From Streptomyces sp. NBC_01689 (lineage in GTDB: Bacteria; Actinomycetota; Actinomycetes; Streptomycetales; Streptomycetaceae), in assembly GCF_036250675.1 (NCBI RefSeq), contig NZ_CP109592.1, forward strand, positions 6,138,001 through 6,202,000: a DNA stretch of 64,000 nucleotides, written 5' to 3'. The notes under the pieces are model-generated. The model was given only the letters and a program-made list of their open reading frames with translations, was not told the origin of the DNA and searched no databases. How positions within the stretch are numbered: the stretch's first letter is position 1; every line of letters starts with the position of its first letter. Made by a program: the position numbers and the translations under genes. Positions 33,034-41,273 of this stretch are shown in pieces.

Positions 33034-33347
33034 TGCTCTCCATGGCGGTGGCTCACCTGTTCAACGCGTGTTCGACCGGCCGGTCACTGCCCGGCCGCCG
33101 GTGTCCGCTCCCGCGGTGGTGCATCCCCGGTGAACCCTGTGCAAACAGCCTGTACGGGGCAGCGACCATTGCGCTGAGGGCGCCTCTCATGCATGCTCCG
33201 GAGAACGCCGCACAGCGTGCGCGGTATCTGGGCAGAGGAGGAGTGCCGCCGTACCCTTGGGGGTATGGGGTTGGGAAGATGATTCCCGGACACAGCTCTG
33301 CCGATCGTTGTCGTCCCCACCACGAGGATCCAAACGCCGAGATACCC
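33034..33347. other. Divergent region between the membrane protein and universal stress protein genes
   Basis: These 314 bases contain no supported gene. TACCC-TTGG-GGGTA near 33254 is a short inverted repeat. I see no known operator. In-frame upstream extension of the stress protein is possible but lacks a ribosome binding site. Confidence 0.5.
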
Positions 33348-33875
33348 ATGGCCGGTCACGAATTCTTCGATCCCGCGGACCGCAAGCGCCCGCTCGCCGA
33401 TCCCACGGCGGCCGAGCCCCTGGCGGCGGAAGAACCCCGCCAGTCCTGCGATCCAGCCTTCAAGCACGGCGTCGTCGTCGGTTTCGACGGTTCGACGTCC
33501 AGTGAACGTGCCCTCGCGTACGCGATCGGGATGGCCCATCGCTCCGGCTCGGGCCTGATCATCGTGCATGTCGCGAACCGGCTGCCCACCACGGTGTGGG
33601 CGGGCTGTGAACCACCGGTCTTCGTCGACGTGCCCGACCATCGCACCGAGGTGCTCGGACTCGAGCTCGCCTGCGCCGAGTACCTGGCCGAGGTGCCCTG
33701 GATCCTGGTCGAGCGCGGCGGGGACATCTGCCACGAACTCGAAGAGGTGGGGCGCGAGTACGAGGCGGACGCGATCGTCGTCGGCTCCACGCACGGCATC
33801 GTCGGCCGCATCTTCGGCTCGGTGGCGGGGCGGTTGGCCAAGCGCGCCCAGCGTCCGGTGATCGTCATTCCCTGA
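33348..33875 (+). CDS. Universal stress protein (UspA family, single domain)
   Basis: A 175-residue cytosolic protein. VVVGFDGSTSSERALAYAIG near 42 starts the fold, and GSTHGIVGRIFGSVAGRL near 145 is the ATP-binding motif G-2x-G-9x-G-S, so it belongs to the nucleotide-binding class. A 35-residue acidic, Ala/Pro-rich N-terminal extension precedes the domain. The ribosome binding site before ATG 33348 is weak (CGAGAT). Such proteins act in stress, dormancy or hypoxia responses; the partner is unknown. A nested hairpin follows the stop. Confidence 0.9.
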   Translation: MAGHEFFDPADRKRPLADPTAAEPLAAEEPRQSCDPAFKHGVVVGFDGSTSSERALAYAIGMAHRSGSGLIIVHVANRLPTTVWAGCEPPVFVDVPDHRTEVLGLELACAEYLAEVPWILVERGGDICHELEEVGREYEADAIVVGSTHGIVGRIFGSVAGRLAKRAQRPVIVIP

Positions 33876-33878
33876 CCG

Positions 33879-33915
33879 GCCGTCAACATGCCGCCCGCCT
33901 GGGCGGGGTGACGGC
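33879..33915. terminator. Nested hairpin after the universal stress protein gene
   Basis: GCCGTCA/TGACGGC forms an outer stem and CCGCCC/GGGCGG an inner stem with the loop GCCT. It starts four bases after the stop codon. Confidence 0.72.
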
Positions 33916-34086
33916 TCCGTCTCCCCGGTGAATCGTCAACTCCCGCCCGTCCGCGCCCGGAAAAGGGTGAATCCGTGTCGGTGGCGAGGTGGATTGTGCC
34001 TTTGTGAAGGGTACATACCGGTCACCGGCCCCATCCCTCGGCCGGTCTCTCGCAGCACGACTGCACCCGCATGAAGGGAGCCCGCC

Positions 34087-34656
34087 GTGGACAATGACGT
34101 CCCCTCGGGAAGCACCACCTCGACTCTCGGCCAACTCGCCCTCGGACTGACCCTGTTGCTGTTCGGCCTCGGGAACACCCGGGTGATCGACGGAGTGACG
34201 CAGGCCGACTCCGTCCCCCTCGCCACCTACGTCGGCGGGATCGCGCTCTTCGTCGCGGGCCTGGTTGCCTTCCGTGACCGCGACGCCTTCACCGGTACGG
34301 CGTTCACGGCGCTCGGCGCGTTCTGGTTCACCTGGAGCGTCACCGCCGACGGGCGGATGTCGGCCAACGCCACCGGCCTCTTCCTGCTCCTGTTCGCACT
34401 CGTCGCGCTCAGCCTGACGGCCGGCGCGAGCGGCGCCCCGCTGCTCGCCCGGGGGACGTACGCGCTGCTGTTCGTGGCGCTTCTCCTGCTGGCGGTCAGC
34501 CAGTTCGGGGACAGCGCCGCGCTCGCCAGGGCGGGCGGCTGGTTCGCCGCGGCCGGCGGTCTGCTGGCCTGGTACGCGGCCACCGCGGCGCTCGCCCACT
34601 GGCCCACCGCGCTTCCCGGACGCGCCGCCGGCCGGGGGGTGACGGCCACCGGCTGA
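34087..34656 (+). CDS. GPR1/FUN34/YaaH-family (acetate/succinate transporter-like) membrane protein
   Basis: A 189-residue protein with six predicted helices, matching the size and spacing of acetate uptake channels: LGQLALGLTLLLFGLGNT, LATYVGGIALFVAGLVAF, TAFTALGAFWFTWS, NATGLFLLLFALVALSL, ALLFVALLLLAV and GWFAAAGGLLAWYAATAAL. The FWFTW segment after helix 3 is typical. The NPAPLGL signature is replaced by TLGQLALGL, so substrate and activity are less certain. GTG 34087 follows AAGGGAG by seven bases. A 17-bp terminator follows, shared with convergent glmS. Confidence 0.82.
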   Translation: MDNDVPSGSTTSTLGQLALGLTLLLFGLGNTRVIDGVTQADSVPLATYVGGIALFVAGLVAFRDRDAFTGTAFTALGAFWFTWSVTADGRMSANATGLFLLLFALVALSLTAGASGAPLLARGTYALLFVALLLLAVSQFGDSAALARAGGWFAAAGGLLAWYAATAALAHWPTALPGRAAGRGVTATG

Positions 34657-34699
34657 GCCCGGCGCGGGCCGGGGTGACAGGCGGCTCCGGCCCCGGAAG

Positions 34700-34742
34700 G
34701 AACGGCCCCCTGTGCGAAGGTGGCACGCACAGGGGGCCGTTC
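34700..34742. terminator. Strong bidirectional terminator between the transporter gene and glmS
   Basis: GAACGGCCCCCTGTGCG and CGCACAGGGGGCCGTTC form a perfect 17-bp stem with a 9-base loop, placed between two convergent genes (27 bases from the glmS stop). Confidence 0.92.
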
Positions 34743-34769
34743 ATGTCCAGGCGGCCGTGACCGGGCGGA

Positions 34770-36587
34770 CTACTCGACCGTCACCGACTTCGCGAGGTTC
34801 CGCGGCTTGTCGATGTCCCGGCCCAGCGCCAGCGCCGTGTGGTAGGCGAGGAGCTGCAGCGGGATGCCCAGCAGGATCGGGTCCAGCTCGTCCTCGTTCT
34901 TCGGGACGACGATCGTCTGGTCGGCCTTCTCCTGCTCCTGGTGCGCGACCGCGAGGATCTTGCCGCTGCGGGCCTTGATCTCCTCCAGGGCGGCGCGGTT
35001 CTTCTCCAGCAGGTCGTCGTCGGGGACGATCGCTACCGTCGGCAGCGCGGGCTCGATGAGCGCCAGCGGGCCGTGCTTGAGCTCGGAGGCGGGGTAGGCC
35101 TCGGCGTGGATGTACGAGACCTCCTTGAGCTTCAGCGAGGCCTCGCGGGCCACCGGGTAGCCGCGGACCCGGCCGATGAAGAGCATCGAGCGCGCCTCGG
35201 CGTACTGCTCCGCCAGCTTCTTGATCTCGTCCTCCTGCTTCAGGATCTCGGAGATCTGCCCGGGCAGGCGGCGCAGGCCCTCGATGATCCGCTTGCCGTC
35301 CCGGACCGACAGGTCCCGGGTCCGGCCGAGGTGCAGGGCGAGCAGCGCGAAGGCGACGGTGGTGTTGGTGAAGCACTTCGTCGACACGACGCAGACCTCG
35401 GGGCCCGCGTGGACGTACATCCCGCCGTCCGCCTCGCGCGCGATCGCCGAGCCCACGACGTTGACGACGCCCAGGACCCGCGCGCCCTTGCGCTTCAGCT
35501 CCTGGACGGCGGCCAGTACGTCGTACGTCTCACCGGACTGGGAGACCGCGACGTACAGCGTGTCGGGGTCGACCACGGCGTTGCGGTAGCGGAACTCGGA
35601 GGCCGGCTCGGCGTCCGCGGGGATACGGGCCAGCTCCTCGATCATCTGCGCGCCGATCATGCCCGCGTGGTACGAGGTGCCGCAGCCGAGGATCTTCACA
35701 CGGCGGATCTGACGCGCCTCGCGGGCGTCCAGGTTCAGACCGCCGAGGTGCACGGTGGAGAAGCGGTCGTCGATACGGCCGCGCAGCACGCGGTCCACGG
35801 CGTCGGCCTGCTCGTGGATCTCCTTGTGCATGTACGTGTCGTGGCCGCCCATGTCGTACGAGGCGGCCTCCCACTCCACGGTGGTCGGCTCGGCCGTGGT
35901 CCGGGTGCCCTCGGTGGTGTACGTGCGGAAGTCGTCGGCCTTGAGGGTGGCCATCTCGCCGTCGTCCAGCGTCACTATCTGCCGGGTGTGGGTGACCAGG
36001 GCGGCGATGTCCGAGGCGACGAACATCTCCTTCTCACCGATGCCGAGGACGACCGGGGAGCCGTTGCGGGCCACCACGATGCGGTCGGGGAAGTCGGCGT
36101 GCATCACGGCGATGCCGTAGGTGCCCTCGATCACGCGCAGCGCCTGGCGGACCTTCTCCTCCAGGGTCTCGGCCTGGGAGCGGGCGATGAGGTGGGTGAG
36201 GACCTCGGTGTCGGTCTCGGAGAGGAACTCGACGCCGTCGGCCTCGAGCTTCTTCCGCAGGTCGGAGGCGTTGTCGATGATGCCGTTGTGGACGATGGCG
36301 ACCTTGTTGTCGGCCGACATGTGCGGGTGCGCGTTGACGTCGGAGGGCGCGCCGTGGGTGGCCCAGCGGGTGTGGGCGATGCCGGTGGTGCCCTTGAAGC
36401 GCGCGGGAACCTTGGCCTCCAGGTCGCGGACCCGGCCCTTGGCCTTGACCATCTTCAGGCCGGCCGCCTTCGGCGTGGTGACGACGATGCCCGCCGAGTC
36501 GTAGCCGCGGTACTCCAGCCGCTGCAGCCCTTCGAGCAGCAGCGGAGCCACGTCACGCCTGCCGATGTATCCGACGATTCCACACAT
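34770..36587 (-). CDS. glmS: Glucosamine-6-phosphate synthase (glutamine:fructose-6-P aminotransferase)
   Basis: A 605-residue enzyme making glucosamine-6-phosphate from fructose-6-phosphate and glutamine, the first step to UDP-GlcNAc for cell wall. The catalytic Cys is residue 2 (MCGIVGYIG), exposed after Met removal; GTTGIAHTRWATHGAP and HNGIIDNASDL complete the glutaminase site. Two SIS domains follow (GCGTSYHAGMIG, SQSGETYDVLAA, STKCFTNTTVA, ELKHGPLALIE), and the family ending is RNLAKSVTVE. GAGGAA lies nine bases upstream and includes the stop codon of the preceding small gene, so the two are probably co-translated. No glmS ribozyme is expected or seen. Confidence 0.97.
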   Translation of the reverse strand: MCGIVGYIGRRDVAPLLLEGLQRLEYRGYDSAGIVVTTPKAAGLKMVKAKGRVRDLEAKVPARFKGTTGIAHTRWATHGAPSDVNAHPHMSADNKVAIVHNGIIDNASDLRKKLEADGVEFLSETDTEVLTHLIARSQAETLEEKVRQALRVIEGTYGIAVMHADFPDRIVVARNGSPVVLGIGEKEMFVASDIAALVTHTRQIVTLDDGEMATLKADDFRTYTTEGTRTTAEPTTVEWEAASYDMGGHDTYMHKEIHEQADAVDRVLRGRIDDRFSTVHLGGLNLDAREARQIRRVKILGCGTSYHAGMIGAQMIEELARIPADAEPASEFRYRNAVVDPDTLYVAVSQSGETYDVLAAVQELKRKGARVLGVVNVVGSAIAREADGGMYVHAGPEVCVVSTKCFTNTTVAFALLALHLGRTRDLSVRDGKRIIEGLRRLPGQISEILKQEDEIKKLAEQYAEARSMLFIGRVRGYPVAREASLKLKEVSYIHAEAYPASELKHGPLALIEPALPTVAIVPDDDLLEKNRAALEEIKARSGKILAVAHQEQEKADQTIVVPKNEDELDPILLGIPLQLLAYHTALALGRDIDKPRNLAKSVTVE

Positions 36588-36600
36588 ATATACGTATTCC

Positions 36601-36858
36601 TCAGCCGTAGACAATGCGGCGCAGCTGCCTGAGCGTGAGCTCCGGCGGCGCGACCGCTCGGTACTTCAGGTCCGCCTCGATCCGTTCGAAGATCGCCGTG
36701 TTGACCCAGCCCTGGGCCTGGAGCTCGCGGTGGCGGCGGCGGACGTACTCCTCGGTCGGCTCGTCGAAGTAGGCGAGCACGTCCTGGATGACCCGCAGCG
36801 CCTCGCCCCGGTTCAGGGGCGTGGAGCGCGTCAGATGATCCGCAAGTTCGTCGTGCAC
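36601..36858 (-). CDS. Small conserved-looking protein upstream of glmS, 85 residues
   Basis: Not recognised by function. GTG 36858 has AGGA eight bases upstream; the longer open frame to 37020 has low GC and is probably leader. The protein is all-helical and charged: DELADHLTRSTPLNRGEALRV, VLAYFDEPTEEYVRRRHREL, WVNTAIFERIEADLKYRAVA, LTLRQLRRIVYG. It ends 13 bases before the glmS start and its stop overlaps the glmS ribosome binding site. Tight coupling to glmS suggests a role in amino-sugar supply or control of GlmS. That is contextual inference. Confidence 0.75.
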   Translation of the reverse strand: MHDELADHLTRSTPLNRGEALRVIQDVLAYFDEPTEEYVRRRHRELQAQGWVNTAIFERIEADLKYRAVAPPELTLRQLRRIVYG

Positions 36859-36899
36859 CCGATGATCCTGGAGTACAAGGAGTCGATTCGCAAGAATCC

Positions 36900-36915
36900 T
36901 GCCCGATATCGGGCA
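36900..36915. promoter_or_regulatory. Perfect 16-bp palindrome in the divergent region
   Basis: TGCCCGATATCGGGCA is a perfect palindrome 42 bases upstream of the small gene before glmS and 93 bases before the divergent phosphatase start. GATTCGCAAGAATC (another inverted repeat) lies just beside it. It has the form of a repressor site, but I know no regulator with this sequence. Confidence 0.5.
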
Positions 36916-37007
36916 AGCGACTGTTGAATCTCTTATGGGTCGCTGTTTGCGAACTGTCCATGCGCCGTCTTGCGCCGCGTCGATTGCCGGGAGCAACTTC
37001 TGAGCCC

Positions 37008-38588
37008 ATGGACACTCCACGCATGGGCGTACCGGAGAAGCTCGCCGAGCGCATGAGCATGGCCGAGCAGCACGAGTATCTCCGCGCCAAGTTCTCGCGG
37101 CGCAACATGATCAGAGGCGGAGCCGTGACCCTCGGCGCCGTCGCCGGCGGTGCCTTCGTACCGGGCGCCGTCGCGCAGGCCGCGGTCCCGACGCGGGCCG
37201 CCGCGTCGTCCGCCGAGAAGGTCGACGGTGCCCTCGTCGCCCCCTTCGGCCGCCACCTCGCCTTCGGCAACGACCCGCGCACGGAGATCACGGTCTCCTG
37301 GCAGGTCCCGACCGCGGTGTCGAAGCCCTACATCCGCATCGGCGCCCACCCCTGGGACCTCTCCCGCAAGATCGAGGCCGAGGTCCGCACGCTGTACACC
37401 CCGGCCGGCGTCGGAGTGAGCGGCGACCACACGCAGTACTACCTGCACGCCAAGCTCACCCATCTGCGCCCCGGCCGGACGTACTACTACGGCGTCGGCC
37501 ACGCGGGCTTCGACCCGGCCGCGCCCCACCTGCTGGGCACCCTCGGCACCTTCACCACCGCGCCCGACCGCGCCGAGCCGTTCACCTTCACGGCCTTCGG
37601 CGACGAGGGCGTCGGCTACCACGGCCTCGCCAACGACGCCCTGCTGCTCGGCCAGAACCCGGCCTTCCACCTGCACGCCGGCGACATCGCGTACGCGGAC
37701 CCGGCCGGTGCGGGCAAGACGGAGGACGCCGGCTTCGACTCGCGCATCTGGGACCAGTTCCTCGCCCAGACCGAGACGGTCGCCAAGCAGGTGCCCTGGA
37801 TGCCGGCCTACGGCAACCACGACATGGAGGCCTGGTACTCCCCCAACGGCTACGGCGGCGAGGAGGCCCGCTGGACGCTTCCGGACAACGGGCCCGACAA
37901 GAAGAACCTGCCCGGCGTCTACTCCTTCGTCTACGGCAACACGGCGGTCATCTCGCTGGACGCCAACGACATCTCGTTCGAGATCCCGGCCAACCTCGGC
38001 ATCTCCGGCGGCACCCAGACCAAGTGGCTGGAGGGGCGGCTCAAGAAGTTCCGGGCGTCCAAGGACGTCGACTTCATCGTGATCTTCTTCCACCACTGCG
38101 CCTACTGCACCTCCACGGCGCACGCCTCGGAGGGGGGCGTGCGACAGGAGTGGGTGCCGCTGTTCGAGAAGTACACGGTCGACCTGGTGATCAACGGCCA
38201 CAACCACCAGTACGAGCGCACGGACGTCATCAAGGGCGACAAGGTCACCAAGAAGCTGCCGATCGGCGGCACGGCGTACCCGGAGACCGACGGTGTCGTG
38301 TACGTGACGGCCGGCGCGGCCGGACGCAGCCTGTACGCGTTCAGCGCGGCGGAGTCGTACGAGGGCCACGAGAACGAGGTCGACTCGGTCGCCTCCTTCG
38401 TCAACCTGAAGGACGGCAAGCTGAACGAGACGGTCGCCTGGTCGCGCGTGCGCTACCTCAACTACTCGTTCCTGCGCGTGGACGTCACCCCCGCCTCCAA
38501 GGGCCGTCTGACCACGCTGAAGGTCCGCGGCATCGCCGAGACCGGCGCCGAGGTCGACCACTTCACGGTGGCCCGCCGGGCCAAGTAG
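37008..38588 (+). CDS. Tat-exported purple acid phosphatase-like metallophosphoesterase
   Basis: A 526-residue exported phosphatase. The Tat signal is at residues 30-62 (FSRRNMIRGGAVTLGAVAGG, then AQA). A fibronectin-like N-terminal domain (EITVSWQVPT, HLRPGRTYYYGVGH) precedes the metallophosphoesterase core. The metal ligands are in order: TAFGDEGVG (variant of GDxG), HAGDIAYADP, YGNHDMEAW, FFHHCAYC and NGHNHQYERT. Purple acid phosphatases hydrolyse phosphomonoesters outside the cell under phosphate limitation. I see no convincing PHO box. ATG 37008 was chosen; ATG 37023 is five codons later. The gene is divergent from the glmS unit. Confidence 0.9.
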   Translation: MDTPRMGVPEKLAERMSMAEQHEYLRAKFSRRNMIRGGAVTLGAVAGGAFVPGAVAQAAVPTRAAASSAEKVDGALVAPFGRHLAFGNDPRTEITVSWQVPTAVSKPYIRIGAHPWDLSRKIEAEVRTLYTPAGVGVSGDHTQYYLHAKLTHLRPGRTYYYGVGHAGFDPAAPHLLGTLGTFTTAPDRAEPFTFTAFGDEGVGYHGLANDALLLGQNPAFHLHAGDIAYADPAGAGKTEDAGFDSRIWDQFLAQTETVAKQVPWMPAYGNHDMEAWYSPNGYGGEEARWTLPDNGPDKKNLPGVYSFVYGNTAVISLDANDISFEIPANLGISGGTQTKWLEGRLKKFRASKDVDFIVIFFHHCAYCTSTAHASEGGVRQEWVPLFEKYTVDLVINGHNHQYERTDVIKGDKVTKKLPIGGTAYPETDGVVYVTAGAAGRSLYAFSAAESYEGHENEVDSVASFVNLKDGKLNETVAWSRVRYLNYSFLRVDVTPASKGRLTTLKVRGIAETGAEVDHFTVARRAK

Positions 38589-38599
38589 GCCACACCCCC

Positions 38600-38623
38600 G
38601 TACGCCCGCGACCCCGGGCGTAC
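38600..38623. terminator. Hairpin between convergent phosphatase and DUF4429 genes
   Basis: GTACGCCC and GGGCGTAC form a perfect 8-bp stem around an 8-base loop, eleven bases after the phosphatase stop and 26 bases from the opposing stop. Confidence 0.7.
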
Positions 38624-38649
38624 CCGTCGCAGGCGGTCCTCGCCGGCGC

Positions 38650-39525
38650 TCACATGCGCCTGAGGACCGCCTGCTTGGCCAGCGTGAACTCGTCGTCCGT
38701 CAGGACCCCGGACCGGTGCAGGTCGCCCAGCTCGCGCAGACGCCGCAGCAGGGCGTCGTGGTCGGCCTCGGCGGCGGGGTGCGGCACCGACGGGACGTCC
38801 TTCGCCGGCGACGCCGCGGGAAGCGCCGCCGGATGGCCGAGCCGCGCCTGCACCGCCGCCGCGACCAGCGCCATCAGCGGATCCTTCTTGAAGCCCCACA
38901 GTTCCACCGAGTGCGGGTCGTACTTCGGCGGAGCCTTGGTCCCGGCGCCGCGCACGGTGAAGCGCAGACAGCCGTTCTCCAGGCCGACCGCGGGGTGCCA
39001 CTCGACACCCGTGATGTCCCGGAGCGCCAGGCAGCGGGTTCCCGCCGCCGCCTTCGCCTCCTCGGTCTTCCAGTTCCACTCCAGACGCACCTGCTCCCCG
39101 TCGAAGCTCGCCGTGCCGTCGCCCGCGGAGGCGGAGAGCGGTACGGCGGGACCGGGGAGCAGATAGCCGTCGACGGGGCCGGCCGGCACCTGGTCCAGGA
39201 GCAGCGCGCTCCGGACCTCGTCCACGAGGTACTCGGCGACGCCGTAGCGCTCCGACTCGACCGCCAGCTGGTAGGGGTCGTTGGGCTCGGCGAGCCTGCC
39301 GCCGGTGGCCTGCAGCAACGGGTCGGCGCCGTCCCGCAGCCGAAGGCGCAACCGCCCGCTGCGCTTGCCCTGTTCCAGGGATATACCCGCCAACGCCCCT
39401 AGCGGGACGGTTAGTTCACCCAAGGCCTTGCGGAGCACACTCACGTTCCGGTCGCGGCCGGGGGTCAGCCGCAGCGCGTCGCCGTCGAAGATCCAGGTCC
39501 CGTCCTTCTGGATGATTTCCGCCAT
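38650..39525 (-). CDS. DUF4429 and SHOCT domain protein
   Basis: A 291-residue cytosolic protein. It has two copies of a beta-rich domain of the DUF4429 type: residues 1-110 (MAEIIQKDGTWIFDGDALRL, PLGALAGISLEQGKRSGRLR) and 125-225 (GTASFDGEQVRLEWNWKT, RDITGVEWHPAVGLENGCLR). The C-terminal 35 residues are a SHOCT helix pair (RRLRELGDLHRSGVLTDDEF). DUF4429 resembles PH-like lipid- or protein-binding folds, and SHOCT mediates oligomerisation, so a scaffold role is likely, but no biochemical function is known to me. It is divergent from the hexosaminidase gene. Confidence 0.85.
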   Translation of the reverse strand: MAEIIQKDGTWIFDGDALRLTPGRDRNVSVLRKALGELTVPLGALAGISLEQGKRSGRLRLRLRDGADPLLQATGGRLAEPNDPYQLAVESERYGVAEYLVDEVRSALLLDQVPAGPVDGYLLPGPAVPLSASAGDGTASFDGEQVRLEWNWKTEEAKAAAGTRCLALRDITGVEWHPAVGLENGCLRFTVRGAGTKAPPKYDPHSVELWGFKKDPLMALVAAAVQARLGHPAALPAASPAKDVPSVPHPAAEADHDALLRRLRELGDLHRSGVLTDDEFTLAKQAVLRRM

Positions 39526-39556
39526 GGGGGTGATTGTTTCACCGGCTCTGCGGCAG

Positions 39557-39572
39557 AGTGGTCTATACCCAT
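39557..39572. promoter_or_regulatory. DasR-type operator (dre-like) upstream of the hexosaminidase gene
   Basis: AGTGGTCTATACCCAT matches the dre consensus ACTGGTCTAGACCACT at 12 of 16 positions, including TGGTCTA and the downstream ACC. It lies 58 bases before the hexosaminidase start. DasR is the GlcNAc-responsive GntR repressor of chitin and GlcNAc genes. Confidence 0.65.
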
Positions 39573-39629
39573 CGGAGCCCAGGGACGCACGGGGCTCATG
39601 TCAGCTCGTGGGATCTGAAGGGAGCGCAT

Positions 39630-41216
39630 GTGAGACAGCACAGAACGCCCCGCCTTCTCGGAACGCTGCTGCTCGTGGCGGCCGCAGGCATCTCCATGGT
39701 CGGCGCGGCACCCTCCGCGTCCGGCCGGACGGCCGTCCCGCTGGGCCGGGTCGTCCCGGCGCCCGCCTCGGTCGACGCCGGCGGATCGCCGTACGGCATC
39801 ACCCCGGACACCCGTATCCGGGTGGACGACTCGCGCGAGGTCCGGAAGGTCGGCGCGTACCTGGCCGGCGTCCTGCGGCCCTCCACCGGCTACCGGCTGC
39901 CGGTCACCGACCGCGGCACCGGCGGCATCCGGCTGCGGCTCGGCGACCGGGGCCTGGGTGACGAGGGATACCGCCTGGTCAGCGGCCGAAGCGGCATCAC
40001 CATCAGCGCGGGCGGGCCCGCCGGTCTGTTCCACGGTGTGCAGACCCTGCGCCAGCTCCTCCCGGCCGCCGTCGAGAAGGACTCCGTGCAGCCGGGCCCC
40101 TGGCTCGTCGCGGGCGGCACCATCGTGGACACCCCGCGCTACGCCTACCGCGGCGCGATGCTGGACGTCTCCCGGCACTTCTTCACCGTCGCCCAGGTCG
40201 AGCGGTACATCGACGAACTGGCCCTGTACAAGATCAACAAGCTGCATCTGCACCTGAGCGACGACCAGGGCTGGCGCATCGCCCTCGACTCCTGGCCGCG
40301 GCTCGCCACCTACGGCGGCTCCACCCAGGTCGACGGCGGCCCCGGGGGCTACTACACCAAGGCCCAGTACCGGGAGATCGTCCGCTACGCCGCCGAACGC
40401 CACCTGGACGTCGTCCCGGAGATCGACATGCCGGGGCACACCAACGCGGCGCTCGCCTCGTACGCCCGGCTGAACTGCGACGGGACCGCGCCGCCGCTCT
40501 ACACCGGCACCGAGGTCGGCTTCAGCTCACTGTGCGTGGGCAAGGCCGTGACCTACGACTTCGTGGACGACGTGATCCGCGAGCTGGCCGCGCTCACGCC
40601 CGGCCCGTACCTCCACATCGGCGGGGACGAGGCCCACTCCACCAGCCACGCCGACTACGTGACCTTCATGAACAAGGTGCAGCCGCTCGTCGCCAAGTAC
40701 GGCAAGAAGGTGATCGGCTGGCACCAGCTGACCGGCGCCACCCCGGCGAAGGGCGCGCTCGCGCAGTACTGGGGGCTCGACGACACGAGCGCCGCCGAGA
40801 AGGAGCAGGTCGCGCGGGCCGCCCGGAACGGGACGGGACTGGTGCTGTCACCGGCCGACCGGGTCTACCTCGACATGAAGTACACCGAGGACACCCCGCT
40901 CGGGCAGGACTGGGCGGGCCTGGTCGAGGTGAAGCGCTCCTACGACTGGGACCCCGGCGCCTACCTGCCCGGCGTGCCCGCGTCGGCGGTCCGGGGCGTC
41001 GAGGCGCCGCTGTGGTCGGAGACCCTCGTCACCGGGGCCGACATCGACCACATGGCCTTCCCGCGGCTGCCCGGAGTGGCGGAACTCGGCTGGTCGCCCA
41101 CCTCGACGCACGACTGGGACACCTACAAGGTGCGGCTCGCGGCCCAGGCACCGCGCTGGGACGCGCTGGGCATCGGCTACTACCGGTCGCCCCAGGTTCC
41201 CTGGCCCGGCGTCTGA
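39630..41216 (+). CDS. Secreted GH20 beta-N-acetylhexosaminidase
   Basis: A 528-residue exported enzyme that removes terminal GlcNAc from chito-oligosaccharides. GTG 39630 follows GAAGGGAG. The signal peptide is residues 1-31 (TPRLLGTLLLVAAAGISMVG). The GH20b domain covers about 35-150, then the catalytic barrel begins YRGAMLDVSRHFFTVAQVER. The catalytic Asp-Glu pair is in YLHIGGDEAHS near 335; HLHLSDDQGWRI, DMPGHTNAAL and APLWSE are other active-site strands. The gene corresponds to SCO2786, as I recall it. With the GH18 chitinase in this window it would turn chitin into GlcNAc. Confidence 0.94.
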   Translation: MRQHRTPRLLGTLLLVAAAGISMVGAAPSASGRTAVPLGRVVPAPASVDAGGSPYGITPDTRIRVDDSREVRKVGAYLAGVLRPSTGYRLPVTDRGTGGIRLRLGDRGLGDEGYRLVSGRSGITISAGGPAGLFHGVQTLRQLLPAAVEKDSVQPGPWLVAGGTIVDTPRYAYRGAMLDVSRHFFTVAQVERYIDELALYKINKLHLHLSDDQGWRIALDSWPRLATYGGSTQVDGGPGGYYTKAQYREIVRYAAERHLDVVPEIDMPGHTNAALASYARLNCDGTAPPLYTGTEVGFSSLCVGKAVTYDFVDDVIRELAALTPGPYLHIGGDEAHSTSHADYVTFMNKVQPLVAKYGKKVIGWHQLTGATPAKGALAQYWGLDDTSAAEKEQVARAARNGTGLVLSPADRVYLDMKYTEDTPLGQDWAGLVEVKRSYDWDPGAYLPGVPASAVRGVEAPLWSETLVTGADIDHMAFPRLPGVAELGWSPTSTHDWDTYKVRLAAQAPRWDALGIGYYRSPQVPWPGV

Positions 41217-41233
41217 ATCCGGTCCGGGACGGA

Positions 41234-41269
41234 GGTGGGGCCCGGGGGGACCGTCCCCCGGGCCCCACC
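41234..41269. terminator. Bidirectional terminator between the hexosaminidase gene and desD
   Basis: GGTGGGGCCCGGGGG and CCCCCGGGCCCCACC form a perfect 15-bp stem with a 6-base loop, between convergent genes whose stops are 57 bases apart. Confidence 0.92.
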
Positions 41270-41273
41270 CGGT

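Noticed and set aside
36588..36600. glmS ribozyme or riboswitch before glmS
   Set aside because: Only 13 bases separate glmS from the upstream coding region, and the ribozyme is not expected in actinobacteria.
36916..37007. Possible PHO box (GTTCACC-type repeats) upstream of the purple acid phosphatase
   Set aside because: GTTTGCGAACTGTCC matches the consensus too poorly in both 11-bp units.
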